DNA from: Desulfobacteraceae bacterium
GTDB lineage: Bacteria; Desulfobacterota; Desulfobacteria; Desulfobacterales; Desulfosalsimonadaceae
Assembly (NCBI GenBank): GCA_003599885.1
Contig: QZKW01000088.1
Location: 1 to 64,000, forward strand
Direction of reading: 5' to 3'
Length of the DNA stretch: 64,000 bases
Below the pieces are notes generated by a model. It worked only from the letters and a program-made list of their open reading frames with translations. It had not been told where the DNA came from and ran no database searches. The stretch's first letter is position 1. Every line of letters starts with the position of its first letter. The translations under genes and the position numbers were made by a program. Positions 17,159 to 26,198 of the stretch are shown one piece after another.

Positions 17159-20100
17159 CTATTTCAGCCCCAGTTCCACCCTTGAGGCACTGATGTCTTT
17201 AATATTTTGGGGTTTCAGCGCTTCAGCCACATTTAAAAAAAGACGGTCAGCGGCAATCCGTCCATCCTGCAAAATCGCAGCCTTCACCTGCCGGGTTCTC
17301 TCCACCGCAAGCTTCCGCAGATCCTGGTCTGAAACAGACATTTGCGCCCGAATCTGAGCCGCCATTTCTTCCTCCGTCCGAGCGCCGTCCTGATTCGTAT
17401 CCGAAAGCCCTTTGCTCTCATACAGGTCTTTTAAATAATGAGTGTATTCTTCCGCAGTCAAAACCACCTCGCCGGGCCTGGTCTGAAAATCACCCGACGA
17501 ACCCTGGTCTCTCATTTTTCCGGCTTTTAATTCCTGTTCAACCATTTCCGCAGCCAGGGCTTCCCGGTCTTTTTCCCTGTCCGCATACCCCGTCAGATCC
17601 AGTTTCAGGCCCGGACGATCAAACATCAGCGTTGCCACCGCTTCCAGCTTCTTGGCTCCTGCTTCATTTAACGTTGCATCGCCCGGATTAAATTCAATAT
17701 ACTGAAGGTCTCCCCCGCCGCCCACAAGACCGCTGACAAAATCAAAGGGTGACGTGGCGGCTTTGACAATAAAATTTTTTAACGCATTCAGGACCGTATT
17801 CAATATCCGGAACTCGGGGACATCGGTGCGGCCGGAAACCGGCAGGTTGATGTCTATCCGGCCTTCTCGGTCCTTGAGCAAAGAAACGGCCAGTCCAAGG
17901 GGCAGGTCAATCGCCTGGGGGCTGTCCACTTTCCGGCCAAAAGCAAACTGATCCAGTAGCACCTGATTCTGAATGATCAAGGCTTCACGGTCAATTTTAA
18001 AGGTGACGGATGTCGTCAATTTGCCTTTTCCGATGGTCTGACCGATAAATTTTCCGGTATAGGGCGACAGGGAGCTCAGTTCCATGCCGTCCAGCTGGCA
18101 ATCCAGATCGATAAAAAGGTCTTCCTTAAACGGGTTGATGGTTCCCTGGACTTTGATCGGCGCATGATTGTCGATCTTCCCTTCAGCCGTCACGTCCGCA
18201 GATTTAAATTTCTGCGATGTCAATCCGGTGATCCGCAATTCGGATAAATTCAGGCGGGTGGAAAAATCCGGGTCGATGCTCTTGTCCGTGAATTGAAAAT
18301 CGCCATTCTGCAATATCACTTCACCGACCGTTATGGGAATGGGCGGTGACTTTTTTTCTGAAACCTCCGGTTCAACTTCAGCAGCTTCAGTTTGCACTGG
18401 GGATTCCGGTGGCGGTGCTGCAAAAATTTTTGACACACTGGATACGCTGGGCCCATAAAGCACAAACCCGTGTTTCGGCTGTTTCAAGATGACTTTATCC
18501 ATCCCGATACTGAGGGGATCCGTCGAGAGATTCAGGCCGGCAATGGAAAAACTTTTCCAGGCCATAAAGGCATTTTTATCCTGCGCATCCACGGAAGCAA
18601 AATCATTAACCGCCGCTTCCCCCGTGACCGCAACCCCCACCCTGCCTTCACCGGAGGTCTGGACAACCGCATTGCCTGCCGCCGAAAACAAGCCGTCGGT
18701 AATACTTAATTTTATATTATCCGGGATATACGGCTGGGCCCATGTAAGGTCAATATCCGCGACCGTGAAATCACTTGCTGCGGTTAACGGAAAAACGCTG
18801 ACCCGGCCGTCTACGGTAATATTGCCTTTCCGCTTCTCAGGGATTTTCCTGCCCATCTTCGCAGCCGTATCCGGCTCAAGGGACAAATCATTGACTGCCG
18901 CCTTTGCCGTGACCGTTGTCTCCATCTTGCCTTCAGCGGATGTCTTGGCAACAGCGGAGCCTGCGGCGGAAAACCGGCCATCCTCGATTTTAAATTTTAA
19001 CGTATCAGGCATATAGGGCTGGGCCCACGACAGATTGACATCGGCGATCGTGAAATCGCTTTCCACAAAAAGCGGAGAAATGCCAAACCGTCCGGATGCG
19101 GAAATATTGCCTTCCTGATTCACGCGGGTTTTCACGTCAAATTTCGCTGCCTTGTCCGGGTCAATGGAAAAATCGCTGATCAGGACTTGCAGATTATCAA
19201 TAGAAAATTCAGAGGGCATTTCAGGCGACTGGGCCGCCGCATCCGGTTGGCTCTTTAATGTGGCATGGTCCACAAACACCACCCTGCCGGAATCGAGCAA
19301 AAATTTAACCACCGCCAGACTGAAGCCTTTGGACGGAGCAGCGGGTTCTGAGGATTTCGCCTCTGTTGCCTGTACCGGGGCTTCCGTACTTGCTTCTGCC
19401 GGTTTTGTGTCAGCCGCTTCCGCTTCCGGTTGCGCTGGCTCCGGCTCAACCATCTCCGGTTCAGCCGCTTCTGCCGTTGGTTTGGCCTCCGCATCCGCCG
19501 GTTGCGGCCCAAGGGTTGCCAGGCTGATGACCCCGTCCTTACTCCGGTTCACAAACAGCGCAGGCTTTTTCAGATTCACCGACGCCAGTTTGATCTCATT
19601 TTCCAGGGGACGGGAAGGGGCCACGGCAATCGCAAACTCCGAAACCGTCAGCACCGGCGCGCCCGCGTTATCCAGAATCTCGAGTTCTGAAAGCCGGACA
19701 TCCCCCTGAACGGTTATTTGCGGCCCTTTTTCTTTTTGGAGAAAATGAATCTGGGAGCGGATATCCATTAACCCGGCCTTAATATCCACCGTGGTCATGC
19801 CTTTTGGCACATAGTCGAAATAATACGGGAGACTGATGCCGGTCAGTTCAAGATCAATCGTTGCCTCCAGCGGCTCATGAAACGGACGGGTCTTGATATC
19901 CACAGACATCTTTGCATCATTCACAACCTTCGCAAACGTCGCTTTCGCGTCTGTTTCCGCATCTTTTTCAAAATTGGAAATCAGGGGCAATGCAAAATTG
20001 ATATCGGATATGACATGGTCTTTTTTCATGGGCGCATCCCGGAAAAACAGGGCTCCCTGATTGAGGGCGATATTCCGGACGGCAAACCGGAATGGTTTTG

Positions 20101-20512
20101 CCGGCGCTTCCGGTTCCGTTTTCTCCGGTTCCCCGGCTGCAGTCAGATCGGAAAAATTAAATGTGGTCTTATCCAGCCGGGCCAGATGGACAACCGGTTT
20201 ATCAAGACGCAGCTCATCGATGATGAGACCCATTTTTAATATGGAATCCGCCTGAATGTTGACAAAAAGGGTATCAAAGGAAACAAAAGGATCAGCCCCG
20301 TTTGGCTCCCGGATGTCAGCTCCTTCCACACTTAAAATCCAGGTATACGGATTGAAATGAACGGCTGTCACCCGCACCGGCCGGTTAAATGCCTGGGTCA
20401 GCTTGGAAGGCAGAACAAACTCAAGAACCTTGGGAAGAATGACAAATCCGGTCAGGGAATATATCCCCATAAGAACGGCGATGACGACAGCGATTTTTTT
20501 AATGCGGCGCAT
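17159..20512 (-). CDS. DUF748 / AsmA-like protein with internal repeats and OmpA-like tail
   Basis: A 1117-residue envelope protein. A single N-terminal membrane helix (residues about 7-29) is followed by the DUF748 start typical of this family, within the AsmA/TamB-like group of long beta-rich proteins. An Ala/Glu/Pro-rich linker spans about residues 338-395. Two tandem homologous repeats of about 75 residues follow (about 468-543 and 564-638; both contain WAQPY and FSAAG). The C-terminus has an OmpA-like segment (EFNPGDATLNEAGAKKLEAVA) and a polar tail. AsmA-like proteins are thought to span the periplasm and carry lipids; that role is inferred from the family. Confidence 0.85.
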   Translation of the reverse strand: MRRIKKIAVVIAVLMGIYSLTGFVILPKVLEFVLPSKLTQAFNRPVRVTAVHFNPYTWILSVEGADIREPNGADPFVSFDTLFVNIQADSILKMGLIIDELRLDKPVVHLARLDKTTFNFSDLTAAGEPEKTEPEAPAKPFRFAVRNIALNQGALFFRDAPMKKDHVISDINFALPLISNFEKDAETDAKATFAKVVNDAKMSVDIKTRPFHEPLEATIDLELTGISLPYYFDYVPKGMTTVDIKAGLMDIRSQIHFLQKEKGPQITVQGDVRLSELEILDNAGAPVLTVSEFAIAVAPSRPLENEIKLASVNLKKPALFVNRSKDGVISLATLGPQPADAEAKPTAEAAEPEMVEPEPAQPEAEAADTKPAEASTEAPVQATEAKSSEPAAPSKGFSLAVVKFLLDSGRVVFVDHATLKSQPDAAAQSPEMPSEFSIDNLQVLISDFSIDPDKAAKFDVKTRVNQEGNISASGRFGISPLFVESDFTIADVNLSWAQPYMPDTLKFKIEDGRFSAAGSAVAKTSAEGKMETTVTAKAAVNDLSLEPDTAAKMGRKIPEKRKGNITVDGRVSVFPLTAASDFTVADIDLTWAQPYIPDNIKLSITDGLFSAAGNAVVQTSGEGRVGVAVTGEAAVNDFASVDAQDKNAFMAWKSFSIAGLNLSTDPLSIGMDKVILKQPKHGFVLYGPSVSSVSKIFAAPPPESPVQTEAAEVEPEVSEKKSPPIPITVGEVILQNGDFQFTDKSIDPDFSTRLNLSELRITGLTSQKFKSADVTAEGKIDNHAPIKVQGTINPFKEDLFIDLDCQLDGMELSSLSPYTGKFIGQTIGKGKLTTSVTFKIDREALIIQNQVLLDQFAFGRKVDSPQAIDLPLGLAVSLLKDREGRIDINLPVSGRTDVPEFRILNTVLNALKNFIVKAATSPFDFVSGLVGGGGDLQYIEFNPGDATLNEAGAKKLEAVATLMFDRPGLKLDLTGYADREKDREALAAEMVEQELKAGKMRDQGSSGDFQTRPGEVVLTAEEYTHYLKDLYESKGLSDTNQDGARTEEEMAAQIRAQMSVSDQDLRKLAVERTRQVKAAILQDGRIAADRLFLNVAEALKPQNIKDISASRVELGLK

Positions 20513-20654
20513 ATTTTTTCACCTGCCCCCGGCTGGTTGTAGAGTCCTCCCCTGCGGCGACCTGAGACCAACACCACCGGAAAAGTTGACATGACGGAAT
20601 GAAGTGATTAATAACATGGTATTCAAAAAATTTAAAAAATAAAAGGAATACCCC

Positions 20655-21116
20655 ATGGCCATCGAAGAAGGCGTTATTATAAAAACAAACGGAACAACCG
20701 CCGTGCTGCGGACCCGGCAGAAAACCGCCTGCGAATCCTGTTCTGAAAAGGCCCACTGCCACACATCGGGAAACGATAAAGAAATGGAAGTGGAAGCGAC
20801 CAATTCAATCAACGCCAAGGTAGGCGACCTGGTGGTGGTGTCTTTTGAGTCCAGCCGCCTCTTTTTGCTGGCGTTTTTTCTCTATGTGTTTCCCATTATC
20901 CTGATGATTATCGGCGCCTTAATCGGGGAACGCATGGCTGCCGCATATGACGGCAACCCCTCCACCTATGCGGCCCTTTGCGGTTTCAGTTTTTTCTTTA
21001 TCTCCATGGGGATCGTCAAGTGGAAAGACCATCAGGCCCGGAAAACCGGAAAGTTCCGGCCGGAGATCATCCGGATTAAAAACAATCGCCCAGCCTGTCC
21101 CACTGGCCGCTCTTAA
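20655..21116 (+). CDS. RseC/MucC family positive regulator (SoxR-reducing system protein)
   Basis: A 153-residue membrane protein of the RseC/MucC family. The N-terminal domain has the cysteine set CESCSEKAHC, followed by two membrane helices (about residues 70-90 and 105-120). In enteric bacteria RseC modulates sigma-E and works with the Rsx (Rnf-like) complex to keep SoxR reduced. Here it may assist Rnf-type complexes; two RnfB proteins are encoded in this window. The C-terminal 41 bp overlap the convergent transglycosylase gene. Confidence 0.85.
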   Translation: MAIEEGVIIKTNGTTAVLRTRQKTACESCSEKAHCHTSGNDKEMEVEATNSINAKVGDLVVVSFESSRLFLLAFFLYVFPIILMIIGALIGERMAAAYDGNPSTYAALCGFSFFFISMGIVKWKDHQARKTGKFRPEIIRIKNNRPACPTGRS

Positions 21117-23055
21117 CCCAGTTATATTTTTCCTTGAAATGTTTGTCTATATTGGTGGGGGTACCGGCGCTCCGACGCCTGACATATCCGGAAAATCCCC
21201 CGGGTCCTGCATTGTACATGGCATAAAGAGAACCCGCCACCCCGTCAATATCCAAGGCGTCCTTTCCTTTCATCGATTTTATTTTGGGCAGCGCATATTT
21301 CCTTAAATATGTGTTCAGAATATCAACTCCCGCCGAGGCGTTGTAACTGATATCCCACCGGAGGTGGTTAATATCGTATATCCCCCGCCACACCCGTTCA
21401 TTAATCTGCATGATGCCCACGGAAGTGTTGGTGTATGACCGGATATAGGTCAGTTTATTTTTTTCAAGAATAAACTGGCGGAAACAGCTCTCCTGCCATG
21501 CGAAGGCATAAACCGCCTCCTGAAACATCGAAAGATAGTTTTCCGGAATGGGGTTCTTTTTTAAGTTTTCCTGCGTGGCGGCTTCCAGAATGGGTTTTAC
21601 TTTTTGAAGATGGGCCTCAACATTACCCTTGGTCACCAGCCACTGTTTCAATTCTTCCAGACTGGGGGATGACGCGGATTCTGCCCAGCACGTCCCGGGC
21701 GTTAACGCATTGTAAAGCCCCCACAGGATCAGCCTCCGGGCATTCATGGACGTGGGCGGGATTTCCGTTTCAGGATCTGTTTCAGGTTCTGTTGCCGGGC
21801 TTTCCGGTTCAAGAAGATTTTCGTCAAAAGCCGGGCGGGTGATCTCCAGGGGCGGGGTCATGCCCATCAGTTTTCTCAGGCCCGGATCCACCAGCATGGT
21901 GTATTGCAGGGTAAGAGCCTTGTTTTCAGACATCATCCGGGCCAGCCGGATGAATCCGTTCCGGCTGATTTCAATATTAAACACCGGCCCAAGCCTGTCC
22001 AGCGCTGCCAGAGCGTCCGACGCGGTAAAAAACGCAAGGTAACCCCATGAGTTGGCGGTCGACTGCCCGGATACCTGACCAGACAGTTGAGCGGTCAGAT
22101 GACGCTTTAAAATGGGCGACAGCTTTCCCCATGAATTTACAAACTGCTCCCTCACAAAATCCCGGGAGGAAGACGGCGCGTCCGACTCCAGTTCGGCGAT
22201 AAACCGGTACCGGGTGTCCAGCAGCACCGTCAGCAGCGTTTGACGCTCATCAGGAGTCAACGGCATGTCCATCAGGGACAGAACTGTATGGACCAGAAAA
22301 CTGTCCCAGGTCTCCCAGATGTCGATAAAGGCGTCGATTTCAGCAGGCGACAGGGGGGCCGGTTCCGGTTCCGGTTCCGGAGCTGCGGCGGGCAGCGTTT
22401 CAACGTCTGCAAGAACTTGTATTTTCACCACTTCAGGTTCTGCGACCACCACGCCGGGCCGGAGGCTCGACAGCATGGCATTCACGCGGGGATGGTCTGA
22501 ATCAGGCACAGAAGCAATTAAAAAAGGCTTGAGTTGCTCGATGGGTTCATTGACTGCAATACGGATACGCCCCATCCTTTTCAGAACAGGCGCTTCAAAA
22601 AACTTCCACAAATGACCCACCAGGCTGTCCGGCCGGCGATTTTTGTCCAGGAGAACGGAATCCACCGGTTCAAAGGACAGCTTCCAATTGCTGGGACTCA
22701 TCCGGGGTTTCATATGCGCCACCAGATACCCGTCCCATTCGATGGGCAATAAACAGCTTCCGCCCATGAGGGTCCCCCCCTTCAAATGGACGGCGGCTTC
22801 AATCCGCAACAGATTGTTATCACTTTCAAAAATTGGATTCGAAAGCATAATTTGCTGGCAGTCATTGTCCGGGTCGGTGACGCGCATTGTCTGGTCCGGG
22901 TCCGTAAAAGCGGACTGGATCACAAGGGTGGTAAGAAATGGATAATCGATCTGAAGGGGAAAAGAGATGGTTTCACCGCAGGCCGGCCCGGACGGCAGCA
23001 TCACACTTCCTAAAAGTAAAACCATAATTGCAAAAAGAGAAAAACCGTTTTTCAT
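21076..23055 (-). CDS. Lytic transglycosylase (SLT domain) with large N-terminal region
   Basis: A 659-residue exported protein. The ATG at 23055 was chosen because GAGGA lies 5 nt upstream and a signal peptide begins there (MKNGFSLFAIMVLLLGSV); an upstream start at 23127 would overlap the CBS gene. A Pro/Glu-rich segment links the long N-terminal region to the C-terminal SLT domain, which has the catalytic glutamate in AFAWQESCFRQ, then SVGIMQINERVW and YNASAGVDILNTYL, and AMYNAGPGGF. It would cleave the peptidoglycan glycan strand in the periplasm. The function of the N-terminal 450 residues is unknown. Confidence 0.88.
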   Translation of the reverse strand: MKNGFSLFAIMVLLLGSVMLPSGPACGETISFPLQIDYPFLTTLVIQSAFTDPDQTMRVTDPDNDCQQIMLSNPIFESDNNLLRIEAAVHLKGGTLMGGSCLLPIEWDGYLVAHMKPRMSPSNWKLSFEPVDSVLLDKNRRPDSLVGHLWKFFEAPVLKRMGRIRIAVNEPIEQLKPFLIASVPDSDHPRVNAMLSSLRPGVVVAEPEVVKIQVLADVETLPAAAPEPEPEPAPLSPAEIDAFIDIWETWDSFLVHTVLSLMDMPLTPDERQTLLTVLLDTRYRFIAELESDAPSSSRDFVREQFVNSWGKLSPILKRHLTAQLSGQVSGQSTANSWGYLAFFTASDALAALDRLGPVFNIEISRNGFIRLARMMSENKALTLQYTMLVDPGLRKLMGMTPPLEITRPAFDENLLEPESPATEPETDPETEIPPTSMNARRLILWGLYNALTPGTCWAESASSPSLEELKQWLVTKGNVEAHLQKVKPILEAATQENLKKNPIPENYLSMFQEAVYAFAWQESCFRQFILEKNKLTYIRSYTNTSVGIMQINERVWRGIYDINHLRWDISYNASAGVDILNTYLRKYALPKIKSMKGKDALDIDGVAGSLYAMYNAGPGGFSGYVRRRSAGTPTNIDKHFKEKYNWVKSGQWDRLGDCF

Positions 23056-23071
23056 GAAAATCCTCAATCCA

Positions 23072-23548
23072 TCATTTTTTTTGCGTATCTGAGAACAGGT
23101 AATAATAGACATCCGCGATATAAACAATGCCCACGGGTTTATGGTCCTGGAGCACCGGAAGACGGCGGAATTTGTTTTTGATCATGCGGTCCAGAAGCAC
23201 CATCAGATGTTCATCCGGAGAAGCACCCATGACGTGTTCGCTCATCACCTGCTTCACTCGTTTGCCTTTGATATCATCAATGAGTTTCCCAACCTGGCCG
23301 CTCCATTGCATTTCTTCACCGTTGATGCCGTAATTCAGAAACGACGGCCGCAGATGGTATAAAATATCAAACATCGTAATCACGCCGGCCAGGTGGTTGA
23401 AATCATCGATCACGATCAGACTGATGGTTTTATGCCCGGTTTTCCTGAGTTTTCCGTTTAATATCATTTGAATCGCTTTTTCAACCGGTTCGTCCTCATG
23501 AATGGTGTCAAATTCCGTCACCATGATGTCTTTTGCGAAAAATGTCAT
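23072..23548 (-). CDS. CBS domain protein
   Basis: A 158-residue protein made of two CBS domains: residues about 5-60 (VTEFDTIHEDEPVEKAIQMIL ... LIVIDDFNHLAGVITMFDIL) and about 95-155 (VMSEHVMGASPDEHLMVLLDRMI ... RRLPVLQDHKPVGIVYIADVYYYL). Tandem CBS domains bind adenosine nucleotides and act as energy or signal sensors. No effector domain is attached. It lies 16 bp upstream of the transglycosylase gene and probably shares its transcript. Confidence 0.88.
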   Translation of the reverse strand: MTFFAKDIMVTEFDTIHEDEPVEKAIQMILNGKLRKTGHKTISLIVIDDFNHLAGVITMFDILYHLRPSFLNYGINGEEMQWSGQVGKLIDDIKGKRVKQVMSEHVMGASPDEHLMVLLDRMIKNKFRRLPVLQDHKPVGIVYIADVYYYLFSDTQKK

Positions 23549-23675
23549 GCGTATACTCCTTTTGAGCGTATGTCTTTATGGGATGATGATATTTTTAAGA
23601 AGCCTTAAAAGTTTGCTTTATATAATGATATCCCCCCGAGATTCAAGACCTAACTCAACAACGGATTCACCATCA

Positions 23676-23935
23676 GTCTTCCGGCGGGGTTTTTTTGCCC
23701 ATTGCGATGCGGCCCTGAGCCTTCCGGGTCCGTGGATCACGAGGGCAAACTGTCTGAGCGGATAAATGCCGATAAACCTGCCAGTTACGACAAACGGGAC
23801 CGGCAAAACACATCCCGGCAAGCAACTTTGCCAGCGAGTTTTTGCCCACGCCACGGAAACCGGAGGGCTCAGGGGGCTTTCCGCAGCGCACGGGCTGGAT
23901 TCTTTTGTTACTTTTCTTACCATTAAGAAAAGTAA
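23676..23935 (-). repeat. Partial second copy of the TIR repeat element
   Basis: Inverted relative to the copy at 493-1043. The palindromic terminus is clear (TTACTTTTCTTA at 23908-23919, TAAGAAAAGTAA at 23924-23935, then inward CAAAAGAA on the minus strand). The interior shares GCTCAGACAGTTT and the CCGTGG ... AAAACTCGCT block with the first copy. The other terminus is not recognisable, so this copy is probably truncated or diverged. The rest of the gap 23549-24054 holds no supported gene. Confidence 0.6.
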
Positions 23936-24054
23936 AAATGACGGGTGGTTACGTCCGATAGACGCGCGACCGTCTTCCGGTATTAGTTTTGTTTGTTTTG
24001 AACTTTTGGAAAGAGATCGGAATCGTTTGGATTGGGAATATCTGAATTTTCTTA

Positions 24055-24765
24055 TTATTTGAATACTGAATGACGCTCGCCCTTTTTCTTTGCCTTGAAG
24101 ACCCTGTGTTTCTTTTTGATTTCGAATAGCCCCCAGACGAGCCCGCCCGTGCCTCCAAGAATCACGGTCAGCCAAAATGCAATATGCCAAAATAACTCTT
24201 GTTTGTGGTCGAAAGATCCGGCATGCACGTCGAAGAACAGGCTGGCGACCAAAAAAGAGATGCCTGCAAGCATAAGAAGAAGTTCTACGATAATTCTTGT
24301 TAACAAACCAACAAGCGCCATCGCCAAAAAAGGGAAGAACAAGATTGTGCAGAAACAGTCGAAAAAATGAATTAACGACTGTCCTGCCAGAGAGGAATTG
24401 AACCTCCGCACCCACTCGGGATCTCTATCCGATAGACGTACAAAAAAAAGGCGATACCGCGCCCCTTCTTTCGTGACCTTGAACTGATTGGCGACCAAAA
24501 ATTCAATGTCTTCGTTGGTCCATTTTTCGTGTGTGCGACATATTTTACCATTGGCAATAAACAAGGCTACATCAAGAGCGGAAAAACTGAATCGACGGTA
24601 TTTATTAAACGCTCCTGCTTTTCGCCATGCTGCCAAGTTGCTCCTTCCTTGTTCAATTGCAGCGGTAAGAGCTGAGAAGCTTTCGGATCTCTCGTAGCCG
24701 ACGGTTATAAGTTCGCCGGGGTATTCCTCGGCAACAAGTGTTCCTGAATTGTCGAGGTTTTTCAT
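24055..24765 (-). CDS. Hypothetical membrane protein
   Basis: A 236-residue protein I do not recognise. The first 130 residues look soluble (with WTNEDIEFLVANQFK and RYRLFFVRLSDRDPEWVRRFN). They are followed by three hydrophobic segments (FFPFLAMALVGLL, VELLLMLAGISFLVASLF, IAFWLTVILGGTGGLVWGLF) and a basic C-terminus. The ATG at 24765 was chosen because GGGAGAG lies 6-7 nt upstream; an in-frame ATG at 24801 has no such site. It sits beside a repeat element and a DUF2971 gene in an accessory patch. Confidence 0.65.
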   Translation of the reverse strand: MKNLDNSGTLVAEEYPGELITVGYERSESFSALTAAIEQGRSNLAAWRKAGAFNKYRRFSFSALDVALFIANGKICRTHEKWTNEDIEFLVANQFKVTKEGARYRLFFVRLSDRDPEWVRRFNSSLAGQSLIHFFDCFCTILFFPFLAMALVGLLTRIIVELLLMLAGISFLVASLFFDVHAGSFDHKQELFWHIAFWLTVILGGTGGLVWGLFEIKKKHRVFKAKKKGERHSVFK

Positions 24766-24825
24766 TACATTCTCTCCCAATTTATCTTTCCAGGCACCCA
24801 ACCGACTCTCGACAAAAAGAGCATG

Positions 24826-25632
24826 TTAGAACTTTTCAATTTGATTTATTGATAATTTGAATTCTCTCTGCATAAGTTCTGCCTGATAAAAAATCATATC
24901 CTTCTTATCTTTAAAAATATTAAATATTTTCCTTTTATGGTCATTCGTCATGCGAAGTCCAAAAATTATGCCTGTTATCATATCGTCAGTATAACTCACT
25001 TGACTATTTGCCTTTTGGATTCCTCTCCATTCAGCTTCATACTTCCAGTCATACGCTTTTGTTAAAATGATTCTCTTAACGATGTTCCCAGGTAGATCAT
25101 CGAAATAATTAAAATATGGGTATTCTGTTACGTATTGTACAGGTTGAGTTGAGCCCAGCGGGTTATCAGGCGACCGTTTGAATTCAATACAGAACCCTTT
25201 ATGATAATCCGCGTAATGCGACCACATTAAGATGTTATCATTTTTAGCGCTCAGGGATAATATGCCATACTCATATTTTAACGCACTTCGGATTTCCTCT
25301 CGGAGCCTCTGCAAAAGTGTTTCAAGTCCCGACAGTGGTATCGTTTTTATTATTTGTAATTTTTGTAATGCTTCTTGAAAAGTTATTCCGTCATTATCTT
25401 GCAAAATTTTTGCTTGATTCTCTATTATTTTTTCAATTGGAGGTAGCTCATATATAGGATTGACTGCACAATCCAATGGGTCATTAAAGGAATCTGCAGG
25501 TGCAAAGTAATATTTACGATCCTCTAACATTCTCAAAGAGCGTTCAGAGGCATTCCTGTATTTGTATAGAAAGCTCGAATCTTTTGCCATCACGATTAGC
25601 CTAATGCTCTCATTGGCCCTTTTTAAGCCCAT
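24826..25632 (-). CDS. DUF2971 domain protein
   Basis: A 268-residue protein with the DUF2971 pattern: YKYRNASERSLRMLEDRKYYFAPADSFNDPLDC near the N-terminus, then GILSLSAKNDNILMWSHYADYHKGFCIEF, and YEAEWRGI. The family is widespread in accessory regions and its activity is not established. The gene is visibly more AT-rich than its neighbours, which suggests horizontal acquisition. The start is uncertain; an ATG at 25590 (MAKDSSFLYKYRN) would trim 14 residues and begin closer to the domain. Confidence 0.8.
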   Translation of the reverse strand: MGLKRANESIRLIVMAKDSSFLYKYRNASERSLRMLEDRKYYFAPADSFNDPLDCAVNPIYELPPIEKIIENQAKILQDNDGITFQEALQKLQIIKTIPLSGLETLLQRLREEIRSALKYEYGILSLSAKNDNILMWSHYADYHKGFCIEFKRSPDNPLGSTQPVQYVTEYPYFNYFDDLPGNIVKRIILTKAYDWKYEAEWRGIQKANSQVSYTDDMITGIIFGLRMTNDHKRKIFNIFKDKKDMIFYQAELMQREFKLSINQIEKF

Positions 25633-25638
25633 TAAAAA

Positions 25639-26130
25639 TTATAAATTTTTCAAATAGCTCCGGGTAAATTCATAATCCACCTTCTGGTTGTCCCGGGTGT
25701 CCCTCTCCACGATGGATAAAATCTTCCCGCCGACGATGGGTATGCTGCACCTGGCTTCCGTTTCGATAATATATTCACACCCTTTTTTAGTGGGCCTCAG
25801 GGTAAGAAATCCCGTCATGGTGATGGGCATGCCTTTGATGTCGATTTCAAACACGCCGGTTTTAAGTTCTTTATCGAAAGATTGCCAGGTATCTTCCGCC
25901 ACCACCGCATTCATGGCTTTAATAAATTTTTTGAGTAATTCCGGAGGCTTTGCCGGAATATCCATCTGGCTGCGAATGACAAAACCGCTGCCATCCGGCC
26001 CGCATTCAAGGATTTGAATGTTTTTTGCGCCCGTGGCTTCGAATTTTTTGACAAGATAGGACGGGTCCGTCACAACCTTGAACAGGGTTTCCGTATCAGT
26101 ATCATAGGCATGGGTGATGGTGAACTTCAT
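25639..26130 (-). CDS. DUF2505 domain protein (START-like fold)
   Basis: A 163-residue protein of the DUF2505 family, related to START/polyketide-cyclase folds that hold hydrophobic ligands. It opens MKFTITHAYDTDTETLFKVVTDPSYL and contains FEIDIKGMPITMTGFLTL. The ATG at 26130 has AAGGAG about 9 nt upstream. The gene starts 68 bp after kamA ends, on the same strand, and may be the last gene of the amrS-ubiA-ubiX-kamA series. Ligand and role are unknown. Confidence 0.78.
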   Translation of the reverse strand: MKFTITHAYDTDTETLFKVVTDPSYLVKKFEATGAKNIQILECGPDGSGFVIRSQMDIPAKPPELLKKFIKAMNAVVAEDTWQSFDKELKTGVFEIDIKGMPITMTGFLTLRPTKKGCEYIIETEARCSIPIVGGKILSIVERDTRDNQKVDYEFTRSYLKNL

Positions 26131-26198
26131 GGCAATAGACTCCTTTCTGTTCTGCCGATGGTTCATAGAATCTGTAAAACCATCTGAATTATTAAAAA

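Noticed and set aside
23055-23127. Upstream start for the lytic transglycosylase
   Set aside because: It would overlap the CBS gene, lacks a ribosome binding site and would put 24 residues before a clear signal peptide.
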